Positions 25,421-33,606 of a DNA stretch of 64,000 bases are shown here, piece by piece. This DNA is from Syntrophales bacterium. GTDB lineage: Bacteria; Desulfobacterota; Syntrophia; Syntrophales; UBA2210. Position numbers and translations under genes: made by a program. The stretch lies in contig JALOBE010000009.1 of NCBI GenBank assembly GCA_023228425.1, positions 23,591-87,590 on the forward strand, read 5' to 3'. A model generated the notes under the pieces. It made no database searches. It saw only the letters and a list, made by a program, of their open reading frames with translations, and was not told where the DNA came from. Every line of letters starts with the position of its first letter. The first letter of the stretch is position 1.

Positions 25421-26179
25421 ATGACTGCAACTGCACCATTAACGGCCAGCTTGGAAGATTATCTGAAGACGATTTATCACATTATCGCCGAAAAACAGGT
25501 CGCTCGGTCGAAGGATATCGCCAGGCAACTCAAAGTCGGCTATGCATCTGTCACGGGAGCTTTTCGTGCCCTCTCCGATAAAGGCCTTATAAATTACTCC
25601 CCCTATGATGTCGTAACCTTGACCCAGAAGGGTAAAACGGCTGCCGAAGATATCGTCCGCCGCCATGAAGCACTGCGGGATTTTTTTGTCAGTGTTCTTG
25701 CCGCGGATGAGAAGGATGCGGACGACGCAGCTTGCAAGATGGAGCATTCGATCCCCGACGTCATTCTGGAGCGTTTTATTCAGTTTGCCCAGTTCGTCGA
25801 GGTATGCCCGCGCGGCGGCAGCAAGTGGATTGCCGGTTTCGGGTATCAATGCGACCATGACAGCATGCAAGAAAATTGTGAAAAATGCATACTGGCGATT
25901 CTGGATGATGTTCGAACACAAAAACAACAGAGAGGTCGAAAAGATATGACATCAAAGAAACTGAAAGATTTGAAACCGGGAGCAAAGGGAAAAGTGTTAA
26001 AAATTACATCCAGAGGTCAAACGAACACACGGATTGTTGAAATGGGAGTTACGCCCGGCACCGTTGTCGAGGTGGAACGGGTAGCACCGCTGGGTGATCC
26101 AATAGACATAAAGGTGAAAGGCTATCATCTCTCCTTGAGGAAAGAAGAAGCGGAGGGAATCGAAGTTGAGCTCTTATAG
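25421..26179 (+). CDS. DtxR/MntR-family metal-dependent regulator fused to a FeoA domain
   Basis: 252 residues; ATG behind TAGGAGG. Residues 1-70 are the DtxR winged helix (DYLKTIYHIIAEKQVARSKD, KVGYASVTGAFRALSDKGL). Residues 70-140 are the metal-binding dimer domain, including EHSI. A Cys-containing linker (CEKCILAI) follows, then residues 178-252 form an SH3-like FeoA domain (LKDLKPGAKGKVLKITSRGQ). A C-terminal SH3-like domain is known in DtxR; here it is FeoA-like, suggesting direct crosstalk with FeoB. First gene of the feo operon, 33 bp before feoA. Confidence 0.87.
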   Translation: MTATAPLTASLEDYLKTIYHIIAEKQVARSKDIARQLKVGYASVTGAFRALSDKGLINYSPYDVVTLTQKGKTAAEDIVRRHEALRDFFVSVLAADEKDADDAACKMEHSIPDVILERFIQFAQFVEVCPRGGSKWIAGFGYQCDHDSMQENCEKCILAILDDVRTQKQQRGRKDMTSKKLKDLKPGAKGKVLKITSRGQTNTRIVEMGVTPGTVVEVERVAPLGDPIDIKVKGYHLSLRKEEAEGIEVELL

Positions 26180-26212
26180 TTGGCGGCTAAAGATGATTTG
26201 GAGGTGGAGGTA

Positions 26213-26428
26213 ATGCCCTTGGCAATGGTAAAAGCCGGACAACGTGTACATTTGGTTTCCGTGAACGCGGGTCGTGGCCTTCAGGCCAGATTAGCCGACA
26301 TGGGATTGGTCCCGGGCGTGCAAATCGAAGTGGTGAGCAATGCTCTGCATGGACCCTTCATCGTAGCTGTTAAAGGTTGCCGCATGGTCCTTGGGCACGG
26401 AATCACGCAAAAAATCATGGTTGCATAA
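26213..26428 (+). CDS. feoA: FeoA, ferrous iron transport accessory protein
   Basis: 71 residues. The ATG at 26213 has GGAGGTGGAGGT before it; the TTG at 26180 is a poorer choice. It is a single SH3-like FeoA domain (GLQARLADMGLVPGVQIEVV, GHGITQKIMV). FeoA binds the cytoplasmic side of FeoB and is needed for Fe(II) uptake. Second gene of the operon, 72 bp before feoB. Confidence 0.88.
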   Translation: MPLAMVKAGQRVHLVSVNAGRGLQARLADMGLVPGVQIEVVSNALHGPFIVAVKGCRMVLGHGITQKIMVA

Positions 26429-26500
26429 TTTTTTTGCACCTTGAGTTAGGCAATCCAAACATTATACGGAATACCAAATAAAGAGGAGAATAAAAAAACC

Positions 26501-29095
26501 ATGAAACCAAAGATCGTCATTGCCCTTGCAGGCAACCCCAATTCGGGGAAGACAACTATATTCAATAAACTCACTGGCGCCCGACAGCACGTAGGGAATT
26601 ATCCCGGCGTCACGGTCGAGCGCAAAGAAGGCTATTGCCGGTATGGCGATATGGAAATGCAAATCGTCGATCTGCCCGGGACATACAGCCTGACGGCCTA
26701 TTCCACCGAGGAACTGGTAGCAAGAAATTTTCTCATTGACGAAAAACCCGATGTGGTCGTGGACATTATTGATGCCTCGAACCTCGAAAGGAACCTGTAC
26801 CTTGCGGTCCAACTCATGGAACTGGGTGTGCCTCTCGTACTGGCCTTCAATATGAGCGACCAGGCCAGAGCCCAGGGCCATGAATTCGACATCGAGAAGC
26901 TTTCTAGTTATTTCGGAGCGAGCATTGTGCAGACGGTCGGACACAAAGGCACCGGCATGAAGGAGCTTCTTGAGGCCATCGTTGCCACGGCAAAAGACGA
27001 TACATCGGAAATGAACAGGAACGATGAAAATCTTTCAGGAGTCCTTTTGTCCAAGGCGACGATTCATAGTCCATTCCGTCAAAGGCCGGTGATGGACTAT
27101 GGCCGGGAGATCGAGGAGGAAATAGCCCGGCTGGAATCGCTGATCAAGTTGAAGGTGACAGGTAAGGACAAAGATAATTTACGATGGCTGGCCCTGAAGC
27201 TACTCGAAAACGACAAGGCGGTCCGGGCCAGGTTCGACACTCCTGAAATCAACAGCCAACTGGAGAAAAACGCGGCCCGTATCGAAAAGATACTCGGAGA
27301 ACATCCGGAGACCGCCATTGCCGGCCGCCGGTACGGGTTCATCTCCGGCGCGTGCCGGGAGGCGGTACGGTCCACCATTGAGCTGCGCCACACGATTTCG
27401 GAGAGGATCGACGCTGTGGCAACGAACCGCCTTCTCGGCATTCCCATATTCATGGGACTGATGTACCTTGTATTCCAACTGACCTTCACACTGGGGGACC
27501 CGCCCATGAAATGGATCGAGGAGGGATTCGGCTGGTTGGGAGCCCAGATCGTGGGTTGGTGGCCGAAAGGTTCCGAAAGCGCCCTCAAATCGCTCCTGGT
27601 GGACGGCATCATCGGCGGCGTCGGCGGCGTCATTGTGTTTCTGCCCAACATCCTGCTCTTGTTTCTGGCCATCGCCATTTTAGAAGATTCCGGTTACATG
27701 GCGCGGGCGGCCTTCATCATGGACCGGGTGATGCACAAGATCGGGCTGCACGGAAAAAGCTTCATCCCCATGCTGATAGGATTCGGCTGCTCCGTTCCCG
27801 CGATCATGGCCACCCGGACGCTGGAAAACCGTCGTGACAGGCTCGTGACGATGCTCGTGACACCGCTCATGAGCTGCGGTGCCCGGCTGCCGATCTACGC
27901 ATTGATTATCCCTGCGTTTTTCCCTCAAGTCTGGCACGCCCCCATGCTGTGGCTCATCTATGTCATCGGCATCGTCCTCGCCGTTTTAAGCGCGAAACTC
28001 CTTCGCAGCACGATCCTCAAGGGCGAATCCGTGCCTTTCGTGATGGAACTTCCACCATACAGGATGCCCACCCTCAAGAGCGTGCTGATCCACATGTGGG
28101 AACGGGGCTGGCTCTATCTGAAAAAGGCCGGTACCATCATTCTCTGCATTTCGATTCTCCTGTGGGCCATGACGAGCTATCCGAAGAAAACCGCCTTCGA
28201 CGTGGATTACGAAGCTGAAGCGGCAAAAGCGGAAACCTCCTACCTGTCCAAGGTTCAGCAGATGAATCTCCTTTTGGGATTGCCGGGTGGCTCTCCCTTG
28301 CTGGTTCAGGCCCTTCAGGCCGAACTCGATATGGCCGCTGAGCAGGAGAAGTATCACGAGCAAGAGGCTGGTTATGCCGACGCCACCAAGAAGAAGGAAG
28401 ATAATATCCTTGGTTTCACTCAAGCGCCGGGCGGTGATCAACTGTCTCATTTTCTGAAAATGAGAGACGACATTCAAAAAGCGAAAGCCGACTTCGCAGA
28501 AGCGGTATCCCGGGACGAGCTGGAAGAGGGGTCTTCTGCACACAGCAGCTTGGCCGGCGACCGGGATACCGCTCTGGAAGCTCTCCGGAGGGCCAAACCG
28601 GATGTTTATGCTGCCGTGGTCTACTACATGGACACAATAGATACTCCGTTTAAGGAAGAGAAAGCGCAGATAGAACAGGCGAAACAAGCCGAAGAGATGG
28701 CCTACTCCGTGGCCGGGCGTATCGGGCATGCCTTGGAGCCGTTTTTGAAACCCATGGGATTCGACTGGAAGATCGGAACCGCGCTGATCGGCGCCTTTGC
28801 CGCCAAAGAGGTTTTCGTTGCCCAGATGGGCATCGTTTACTCTGTCGGTGAGGCCGATGAAAAATCGGAAGCGCTGCGGGAACACTTGCGATCCCAGTAT
28901 TCCCCTCTGACAGCCTTCTGCATCATGCTCTTTTGCCTGATCAGCGCGCCCTGCATGGCGACCATTGCCGTGACGAAAAGAGAGAGCAATTCGTGGAAGT
29001 GGGCGCTCTTCCAGTTGGGAGGTCTTACGGCCTTGGCCTGTGTGCTGACCGTCATGGTCTTTCAGGCTGGCAGCCTGCTTGGGATCGGTGTCTGA
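26501..29095 (+). CDS. feoB: FeoB, ferrous iron transporter GTPase, with an enlarged hydrophilic loop
   Basis: 864 residues, longer than the usual 700-770. The G domain has GNPNSGKTT (G1), a DLPGTYS (G3) and an NMSD (G4). A helical regulatory region follows, then membrane helices with Gate motifs including GFGCSVPAIMATR and MSCGARLPIY. Between about residues 560 and 750 lies a charged helical insert, absent or far shorter in typical FeoB. The last helices include AAKEVFVAQMG and SAPCMATIAV, with the conserved membrane Cys. Transports Fe(II) across the inner membrane, here feeding Fe-S and hydrogenase assembly. Confidence 0.93.
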   Translation: MKPKIVIALAGNPNSGKTTIFNKLTGARQHVGNYPGVTVERKEGYCRYGDMEMQIVDLPGTYSLTAYSTEELVARNFLIDEKPDVVVDIIDASNLERNLYLAVQLMELGVPLVLAFNMSDQARAQGHEFDIEKLSSYFGASIVQTVGHKGTGMKELLEAIVATAKDDTSEMNRNDENLSGVLLSKATIHSPFRQRPVMDYGREIEEEIARLESLIKLKVTGKDKDNLRWLALKLLENDKAVRARFDTPEINSQLEKNAARIEKILGEHPETAIAGRRYGFISGACREAVRSTIELRHTISERIDAVATNRLLGIPIFMGLMYLVFQLTFTLGDPPMKWIEEGFGWLGAQIVGWWPKGSESALKSLLVDGIIGGVGGVIVFLPNILLLFLAIAILEDSGYMARAAFIMDRVMHKIGLHGKSFIPMLIGFGCSVPAIMATRTLENRRDRLVTMLVTPLMSCGARLPIYALIIPAFFPQVWHAPMLWLIYVIGIVLAVLSAKLLRSTILKGESVPFVMELPPYRMPTLKSVLIHMWERGWLYLKKAGTIILCISILLWAMTSYPKKTAFDVDYEAEAAKAETSYLSKVQQMNLLLGLPGGSPLLVQALQAELDMAAEQEKYHEQEAGYADATKKKEDNILGFTQAPGGDQLSHFLKMRDDIQKAKADFAEAVSRDELEEGSSAHSSLAGDRDTALEALRRAKPDVYAAVVYYMDTIDTPFKEEKAQIEQAKQAEEMAYSVAGRIGHALEPFLKPMGFDWKIGTALIGAFAAKEVFVAQMGIVYSVGEADEKSEALREHLRSQYSPLTAFCIMLFCLISAPCMATIAVTKRESNSWKWALFQLGGLTALACVLTVMVFQAGSLLGIGV

Positions 29096-29107
29096 AAAGA
29101 GGAATGC

Positions 29108-29299
29108 ATGTTTGAAACAATAATGATAGGATTGATTGTCGGTTCCGCGCTTTTATGGATCAGCGTCTCTCTGTACAGGACGTTGCGGGGAAAGAACCAC
29201 TGCCAGTGCTGTGGAAATAAAAACTGCTGTACCAGCCTTGACCGGATGAAGCGTGACGGTGCAGAGGATATCCATCCAGCTACCCGGGAGAGCGGCTAA
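29108..29299 (+). CDS. FeoB-associated Cys-rich membrane protein
   Basis: 63 residues: one N-terminal transmembrane helix, then a Cys-rich segment CQCCGNKNCCTS. This small family sits directly after feoB in many anaerobes, possibly in the role FeoC plays in enterics. Ribosome site GAGGAATGC; 12 bp after feoB. The stop overlaps the next start. Confidence 0.83.
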   Translation: MFETIMIGLIVGSALLWISVSLYRTLRGKNHCQCCGNKNCCTSLDRMKRDGAEDIHPATRESG

Positions 29300-29565
29300 T
29301 GAATGCACCGGAAGCAGTGAGCAACAGCATTCGGAATATTGAGACGCGGTTCAAAGAGCATGAGCGTCTTCTTGAATGCCTGCGGGAAGGGGATGAGGGA
29401 ACAGTTGCAGCCTGTCTGTCTCCGGATTGCCGTCATTCGATTGTGATGAGGGAAATCCTCTTGGAGGTGATAGAAGTTCTGGAGGATTCCCGGAAGGCTT
29501 TCAAGTCGCTCCGACTTGAGGCGTTGAGAAAAAAGTTGATCCGGATATTGGCAGAAAATATCTGA
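29299..29565 (+). CDS. Small unknown protein at the end of the feo operon
   Basis: 88 residues, predicted all-helical and soluble, with CLREGDEGTVAACLSPDCRH containing three Cys and a His. It starts inside the stop codon of the preceding gene (TAATG) and is followed by the operon terminator, so it is a genuine feo member. I do not recognise the family; a metal- or cluster-sensing role is only a guess from its Cys and position. Confidence 0.6.
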   Translation: MNAPEAVSNSIRNIETRFKEHERLLECLREGDEGTVAACLSPDCRHSIVMREILLEVIEVLEDSRKAFKSLRLEALRKKLIRILAENI

Positions 29566-29618
29566 TCCATACGTAACCTGATCGATCCTACGGCTCGACT
29601 CCTGGAGTCGGGAAGTGA

Positions 29619-29669
29619 GGGCGTGGTGTATCGGCCTGAAAAAGGCCGTATCCGTCGCGCCCTTTTTTT
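29619..29669 (+). terminator. Intrinsic terminator of the feo operon
   Basis: Nested stem (GGGCG outer, GGCCT-GAAAA-AGGCC inner, CGCCC outer) followed by TTTTTTT, about 55 bp after the last feo gene. Confidence 0.85.
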
Positions 29670-29760
29670 CGCAATTCAACGCCCCGGTTTGGATCCCGAA
29701 GAAAGTTCCATCAACACTTACAGCGAGAAAAAACAAAACGGATGAAAGGAGAAATAAACA

Positions 29761-30142
29761 ATGAAGCGAATTCAAAAGGTTTTTTATGATGATGAACAAG
29801 AGGTCTCCTGCCTCGTTGTGACGGTGGCCTTAACTGTGATGCTCGGAGCTGTTCCAGCCTTTTGGGGGAGGCCATACCTTGATAACCGACGATACTGGAA
29901 CCCAGGGAAAGGGAAGGACCCAGATCGAGTTGACCGGCCAGTACGACCATGACGACGAAAAAGGTGTGAAATCCGAGAACTGGGAGGCCAAGGCGGCCCT
30001 GTCCTTTGGACTATTCGATTCGCTGGATTTGGTCCTGGAAGTTCCCTATAACTGGGCAAGCGCCGACGCTGGCGTCAAGAGGGGAGTAAATGGTCCAGAG
30101 CCGGATATCTCGTTCCTTGCTGGCCTTGCTTTCCGGGTTTGA
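29761..30142 (+). pseudogene. Frameshifted, 3'-truncated outer-membrane beta-barrel 'transporter' gene
   Basis: The N-terminal 40 codons (ATG at 29761, ribosome site AAAGGAG) encode a signal-like hydrophobic stretch ending ...AVPAF. The rest continues in another frame as GGGHTLITDDTGTQGKGRTQ and then barrel-like strands (GLFDSLDLVLEVPYNWASAD), stopping at 30142. One extra base near 29866 joins the frames. The homologous family (phenol-degradation-type outer membrane transporters) is much longer, so the 3' part is missing too. It follows the feo terminator. Confidence 0.7.
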
Positions 30143-30313
30143 TAAGATAAATCTCCAACTCATAGAAGTTTTCCCGCCACTTGCCGCGGAAAAGCTTCTA
30201 TTCTCTGGGAAGCCCCTGGAACAGGAGCCAAAATGGCATGTCAGAAATTTCTAGTCTTTTAATCATTTCTACACATCACATTAGTCCAAGAAAGGGTGCA
30301 TACACTCAGGTAG

Positions 30314-30790
30314 ATGTTTCTTCGCCGAAAGAAAACAAGGCCTGAGAAGAGGCATACCAGTAAACCCATTGACAGCAATTTTAGTCACATTCTTCACCTG
30401 TTTTCGAGACGTGAGTTCTTTGAGATGGTTTATAGGATGAAGGCTGAGCGAGGGGACAAGGGATTCAGGTATTGGGAACAGTTTGTGGCCATGTTGTTTT
30501 GCCAACTCGGAGAGGCACATTCGCTGCGAGAGATTTGGGCGGATTGGCCAGTTGTTTTGGTAAAGTGAGGCATTGGGGACTCCTTACAGCGCCGAAACAA
30601 TCGATGCTGTCCTATGCCGACACATACTAGCCGTGGCAATTGTACAAGAAGGTATTTTGCCGGTTCCTGGACCGATGCCGGAAACTGGATTTCGGCAGAA
30701 GACGATTCCGGTTCAGGAACCGGCTCTTCGGCTTGTATACCACGGTGATTGAACTTTGCATCAGCCTATTAAATCGGGCGAGGTTTCAGT
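30314..30790 (+). pseudogene. Decayed IS4-type transposase remnant
   Basis: The first 84 codons resemble the N-terminal DUF4372-type domain of IS4 transposases (FRYWEQFVAMLFCQLGEAHS, LREI). After a stop, 30595-30770 reads in shifted frames as LSYADTHxPWQLYKKVF and FRNRLFGLYTTVIELCISLF. The catalytic core is missing. It lies between the feo block and hydE. Confidence 0.72.
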
Positions 30791-30838
30791 AGACGAAGAA
30801 AGCACCGCTCAACGTACTGCCGAAAGTACGTCTCGCGA

Positions 30839-31843
30839 TCATGGATCGGTAGAAGTGATGGGCGGATCGCATTTTTTCAGCGAGTCGCCTCTGGTGCGGT
30901 CCATGGTTCTTCCGGCGGCGTGTATCGACGCCCTCGCCGCGTCCAGCGTGATCTGCAACTTGTTGTCATAGATGGCGTAATCCAAGCGATAGCGGTCCGG
31001 CGTAAAATCGGGCATGATGACATTCGCCCCCGCCCGCAGCCCCCGAATCAGTCCGCGGTCCGGATCAGCGGTGACTAACGCCGTCGTTACAGGCATATGC
31101 GCGTTTCCGGTTGCGATCCGCACCAGGGCGAGCACCCTCAGCGTCGCCGGCACGGTTCCCCGCGGAACCGTCGCCAGGGGCGTATCGTGCTGGGGGATGA
31201 AAAGGCCCACCGAGGCCATATCGGGAGACAGATCGTGCAGCAGAACGATATCGGCACAGAGATCGTCAACGGTCTGACCGGGAAGGCCGACAATATTCCC
31301 GGTGCCGATCTGATATCCGATACGGCGCAAAAAATCCAGGATGCGCAATCTCTGCCGCAGCGTCTGATGAGGGTGGAGGCGGCGATACAATGCCTCGTTT
31401 GCCGTTTCGTGTTTCAAGAGGTACCGATCCGCCCCGGCCGCCTTCAATGCCCGGTAATCGTCGAAGGGCCGTTCCCCGATGCTCAGCGTAACGGCCACAT
31501 CGGCGCGATGCTTGATCCGCTCCACGACGCGGCAGAGCATGGACCGGGTATAGAAAAAATCGTCCCCCGACTGGAGGACAATGGTTCCGACGCCGTACGA
31601 CGCGATCCGCAACGCCGTATCGACCATTTCATCCTCGTCCATCCGATACCGCACCACCGCGTCGTTGTCCCGCCGGAGACCGCAATAGAGGCAGTTGTGC
31701 ACGCAATGATTGGAAAACTCGATAATACCGCGGATATAAACGCTCTCCCCGCATTCCTTTCGCCGTATCCCGTCCGCTCTCCGGAAGAGCCTCTCATCGT
31801 CGCCGGGATTGTTGAGATAATGTAAAATTTCATCCTTCGTCAT
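30839..31843 (-). CDS. hydE: HydE, radical SAM maturase of the [FeFe]-hydrogenase H-cluster
   Basis: 334 residues. The ATG at 31843 (MTKDEIL) matches the family N-terminus; a longer frame overlaps the preceding gene. Radical SAM motif CVHNCLYCGLRRDN (Cx3Cx2C) about residue 47, then ERPFDDY, HETANEALYRRLHP, VGLPGQTVDDL and GANVIMPDFTP, all typical of HydE. It acts on the HydG-made Fe-Cys-CO-CN synthon during assembly of the 2Fe subcluster. The 3' end lies 50 bp from a decayed IS, and the last 25 residues look less conserved. Last gene of the hyd block. Confidence 0.92.
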   Translation of the reverse strand: MTKDEILHYLNNPGDDERLFRRADGIRRKECGESVYIRGIIEFSNHCVHNCLYCGLRRDNDAVVRYRMDEDEMVDTALRIASYGVGTIVLQSGDDFFYTRSMLCRVVERIKHRADVAVTLSIGERPFDDYRALKAAGADRYLLKHETANEALYRRLHPHQTLRQRLRILDFLRRIGYQIGTGNIVGLPGQTVDDLCADIVLLHDLSPDMASVGLFIPQHDTPLATVPRGTVPATLRVLALVRIATGNAHMPVTTALVTADPDRGLIRGLRAGANVIMPDFTPDRYRLDYAIYDNKLQITLDAARASIHAAGRTMDRTRGDSLKKCDPPITSTDP

Positions 31844-32123
31844 AGAGGTCCAGAAGTGCTTTCGCTGAAGCAATGAGTCGCTCCTTTTCATCCACTACGA
31901 TGTCGTTCCACCGGCCGGACACGACGCCGTAACATCCGTTCAGTTCGATCCGCTCCGGGGGAAGGAAGGCCGGATCCTCCCGGCGTCCCCCCACATAGGA
32001 CCATCTCCTGCCGAGAATCTCGACGAACCAAATGGAAACGCCGTGGCGGTCCCTCACGGCAGCCGCCAGGTCATTGAGCTTTCCGATCAATACCATTTTA
32101 GAAGTAGAGGTCTCGTTCCCCAT
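31830..32123 (-). CDS. Small protein of unknown function between hydG and hydE
   Basis: 97 residues; ATG at 32123 with GAGG upstream, overlapping the end of hydG by 26 bp, and overlapping hydE by 14 bp. Tight overlap on both sides argues for a real, co-translated gene. It is soluble, with a Trp/Tyr-rich centre (VSIWFVEILGRRWSYVGG) followed by ELNGCYGVVSGRW. I do not recognise it. Position suggests a helper in H-cluster synthesis or hydrogenase control. Confidence 0.65.
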   Translation of the reverse strand: MGNETSTSKMVLIGKLNDLAAAVRDRHGVSIWFVEILGRRWSYVGGRREDPAFLPPERIELNGCYGVVSGRWNDIVVDEKERLIASAKALLDLYDEG

Positions 32124-33606
32124 CTTCGATCCTCTTGTAGTACTGAAGAAGCGTTTCGTATGCCCCGGGGATCTGTTGCTTGATCTCTTCCATTTCCTTT
32201 TTGATGATGACCTCTCCGGCCTTCTTCGTTTCCTCGCTTGCGAAATCGTCGAGCCATTCCCGGTATGTCAACACCGCATTGAGTTTGCAGTACTTGGCCT
32301 CCGTGCCCGTTCTCAGAAGTTTCATGATGTGCTCGCCCGTCCTTCCGCAGCGGTACCCGGCGGTGCAGAACGACGTGATGAGGCCCATGCCGGCAAATTC
32401 CCGGATCACCTCGTCGAGGCTCCGGGTATCGCCGAGAATGAACTGCTGGCGCTCCGCTTCCTGTTCCGTATAGCGGTCCGAATAAGCGCCGATGCCGATC
32501 CGCGTCGATGCGTCCGTCTGCGTACAGCCCACCGGAATGATCTCTCTCCTCATCTTTGCCGATTCCCGGGCGGTTATGATCATGCCGGTATAGGGAATGG
32601 AAAGTCGTATGATCGCGACGATCTTTTTAAAATCTCTGTCCGACACGGTGTGCTTCGTTTCATGGACGAAGGGCGTATTGGCGGCCGGCTCCAGGCGCGG
32701 AAACGACACGGTATGGGGACCGATGCCGCCGAATTGCCGTTCAAGATCGAGGGCGTGGTACAGGAGTCCCATCACCTCGAACCGCCAGTCGTAGAGGCCG
32801 AAAAGCACTCCGGTGGCCACATCGTCGACGCCCGCTTCAAGGGCCCGGTGGTGGCAGTACAGCCTCCACCGGTAATTCGACTTTATCGTCCCCTGCGGAT
32901 GCACCTGCCGATAGGTCTTGCGGTGATATGTTTCCTGGAACACCTGGAACGTTCCGACACCGACGTCGCGGAGAATCCCGAGGTCATGAATCGATATGGG
33001 GGCGATATTGACATTGACCCGTCTGATTTGCCCGATTCCGTTCTTCGTCTTCATGGCGACGTCGTACATGGTCCGGATCGTGTCGGCGATGTAGTGTATA
33101 TCCGACGACGGATGTTCCCCGTACACGGCGATGACCCGCTTATGTCCTCTGGTTCCCGCAAGGACTTCCGCCTCTTTTCTGACTTCTTCCAGGGTAAGAC
33201 TTCGCCGTTTCTGCACGGTGTTTTCCCTTCGAAAGGAGCAATACAGGCAATTATTGACACAGAGATTGCTGCAGTAGACAGGGGCAAAGGTGATAATGCG
33301 ATTATCGTACACCTTTCTCTTTATGGTGCCGGCTGTTTCATACATCTCCTGAAGGAGGTCGTCATCTTCCACATTCAGAAGCGCGGCGGCTTCATCGGGG
33401 CTCAATGTTTGCACTGCGAGGGATTTCGCAAGAATATCCCTTATCTTCCGCCGTTGGGGATTTCTGTTCTCTTCCAGTTTTTTCCATATTTCGTCATCGT
33501 CGATGAAGTCTTTTCCATTGACGAGATACCTCGCTATTTCGTCGTCCTTGATGACCCGGCTCATCCATTCTTTTTCCTTCGCGCTGTATGCCAAATCATA
33601 ACTCAT
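32098..33606 (-). CDS. hydG: HydG, tyrosine lyase maturase of [FeFe] hydrogenase
   Basis: 502 residues. Radical SAM site CVNNCLYCSFRREN (Cx3Cx2C, about residue 115) within a ThiH-like core. HydG cleaves tyrosine and delivers Fe(CO)2(CN) from an auxiliary cluster held by a C-terminal Cys motif. That motif reads SFCTAGYRCGRTG with a third Cys in EAKYCKLNA, so the second ligand is Cx5C rather than the textbook Cx2C. The ATG at 33606 overlaps the hydF stop by 11 bp. Confidence 0.92.
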   Translation of the reverse strand: MSYDLAYSAKEKEWMSRVIKDDEIARYLVNGKDFIDDDEIWKKLEENRNPQRRKIRDILAKSLAVQTLSPDEAAALLNVEDDDLLQEMYETAGTIKRKVYDNRIITFAPVYCSNLCVNNCLYCSFRRENTVQKRRSLTLEEVRKEAEVLAGTRGHKRVIAVYGEHPSSDIHYIADTIRTMYDVAMKTKNGIGQIRRVNVNIAPISIHDLGILRDVGVGTFQVFQETYHRKTYRQVHPQGTIKSNYRWRLYCHHRALEAGVDDVATGVLFGLYDWRFEVMGLLYHALDLERQFGGIGPHTVSFPRLEPAANTPFVHETKHTVSDRDFKKIVAIIRLSIPYTGMIITARESAKMRREIIPVGCTQTDASTRIGIGAYSDRYTEQEAERQQFILGDTRSLDEVIREFAGMGLITSFCTAGYRCGRTGEHIMKLLRTGTEAKYCKLNAVLTYREWLDDFASEETKKAGEVIIKKEMEEIKQQIPGAYETLLQYYKRIEDGERDLYF

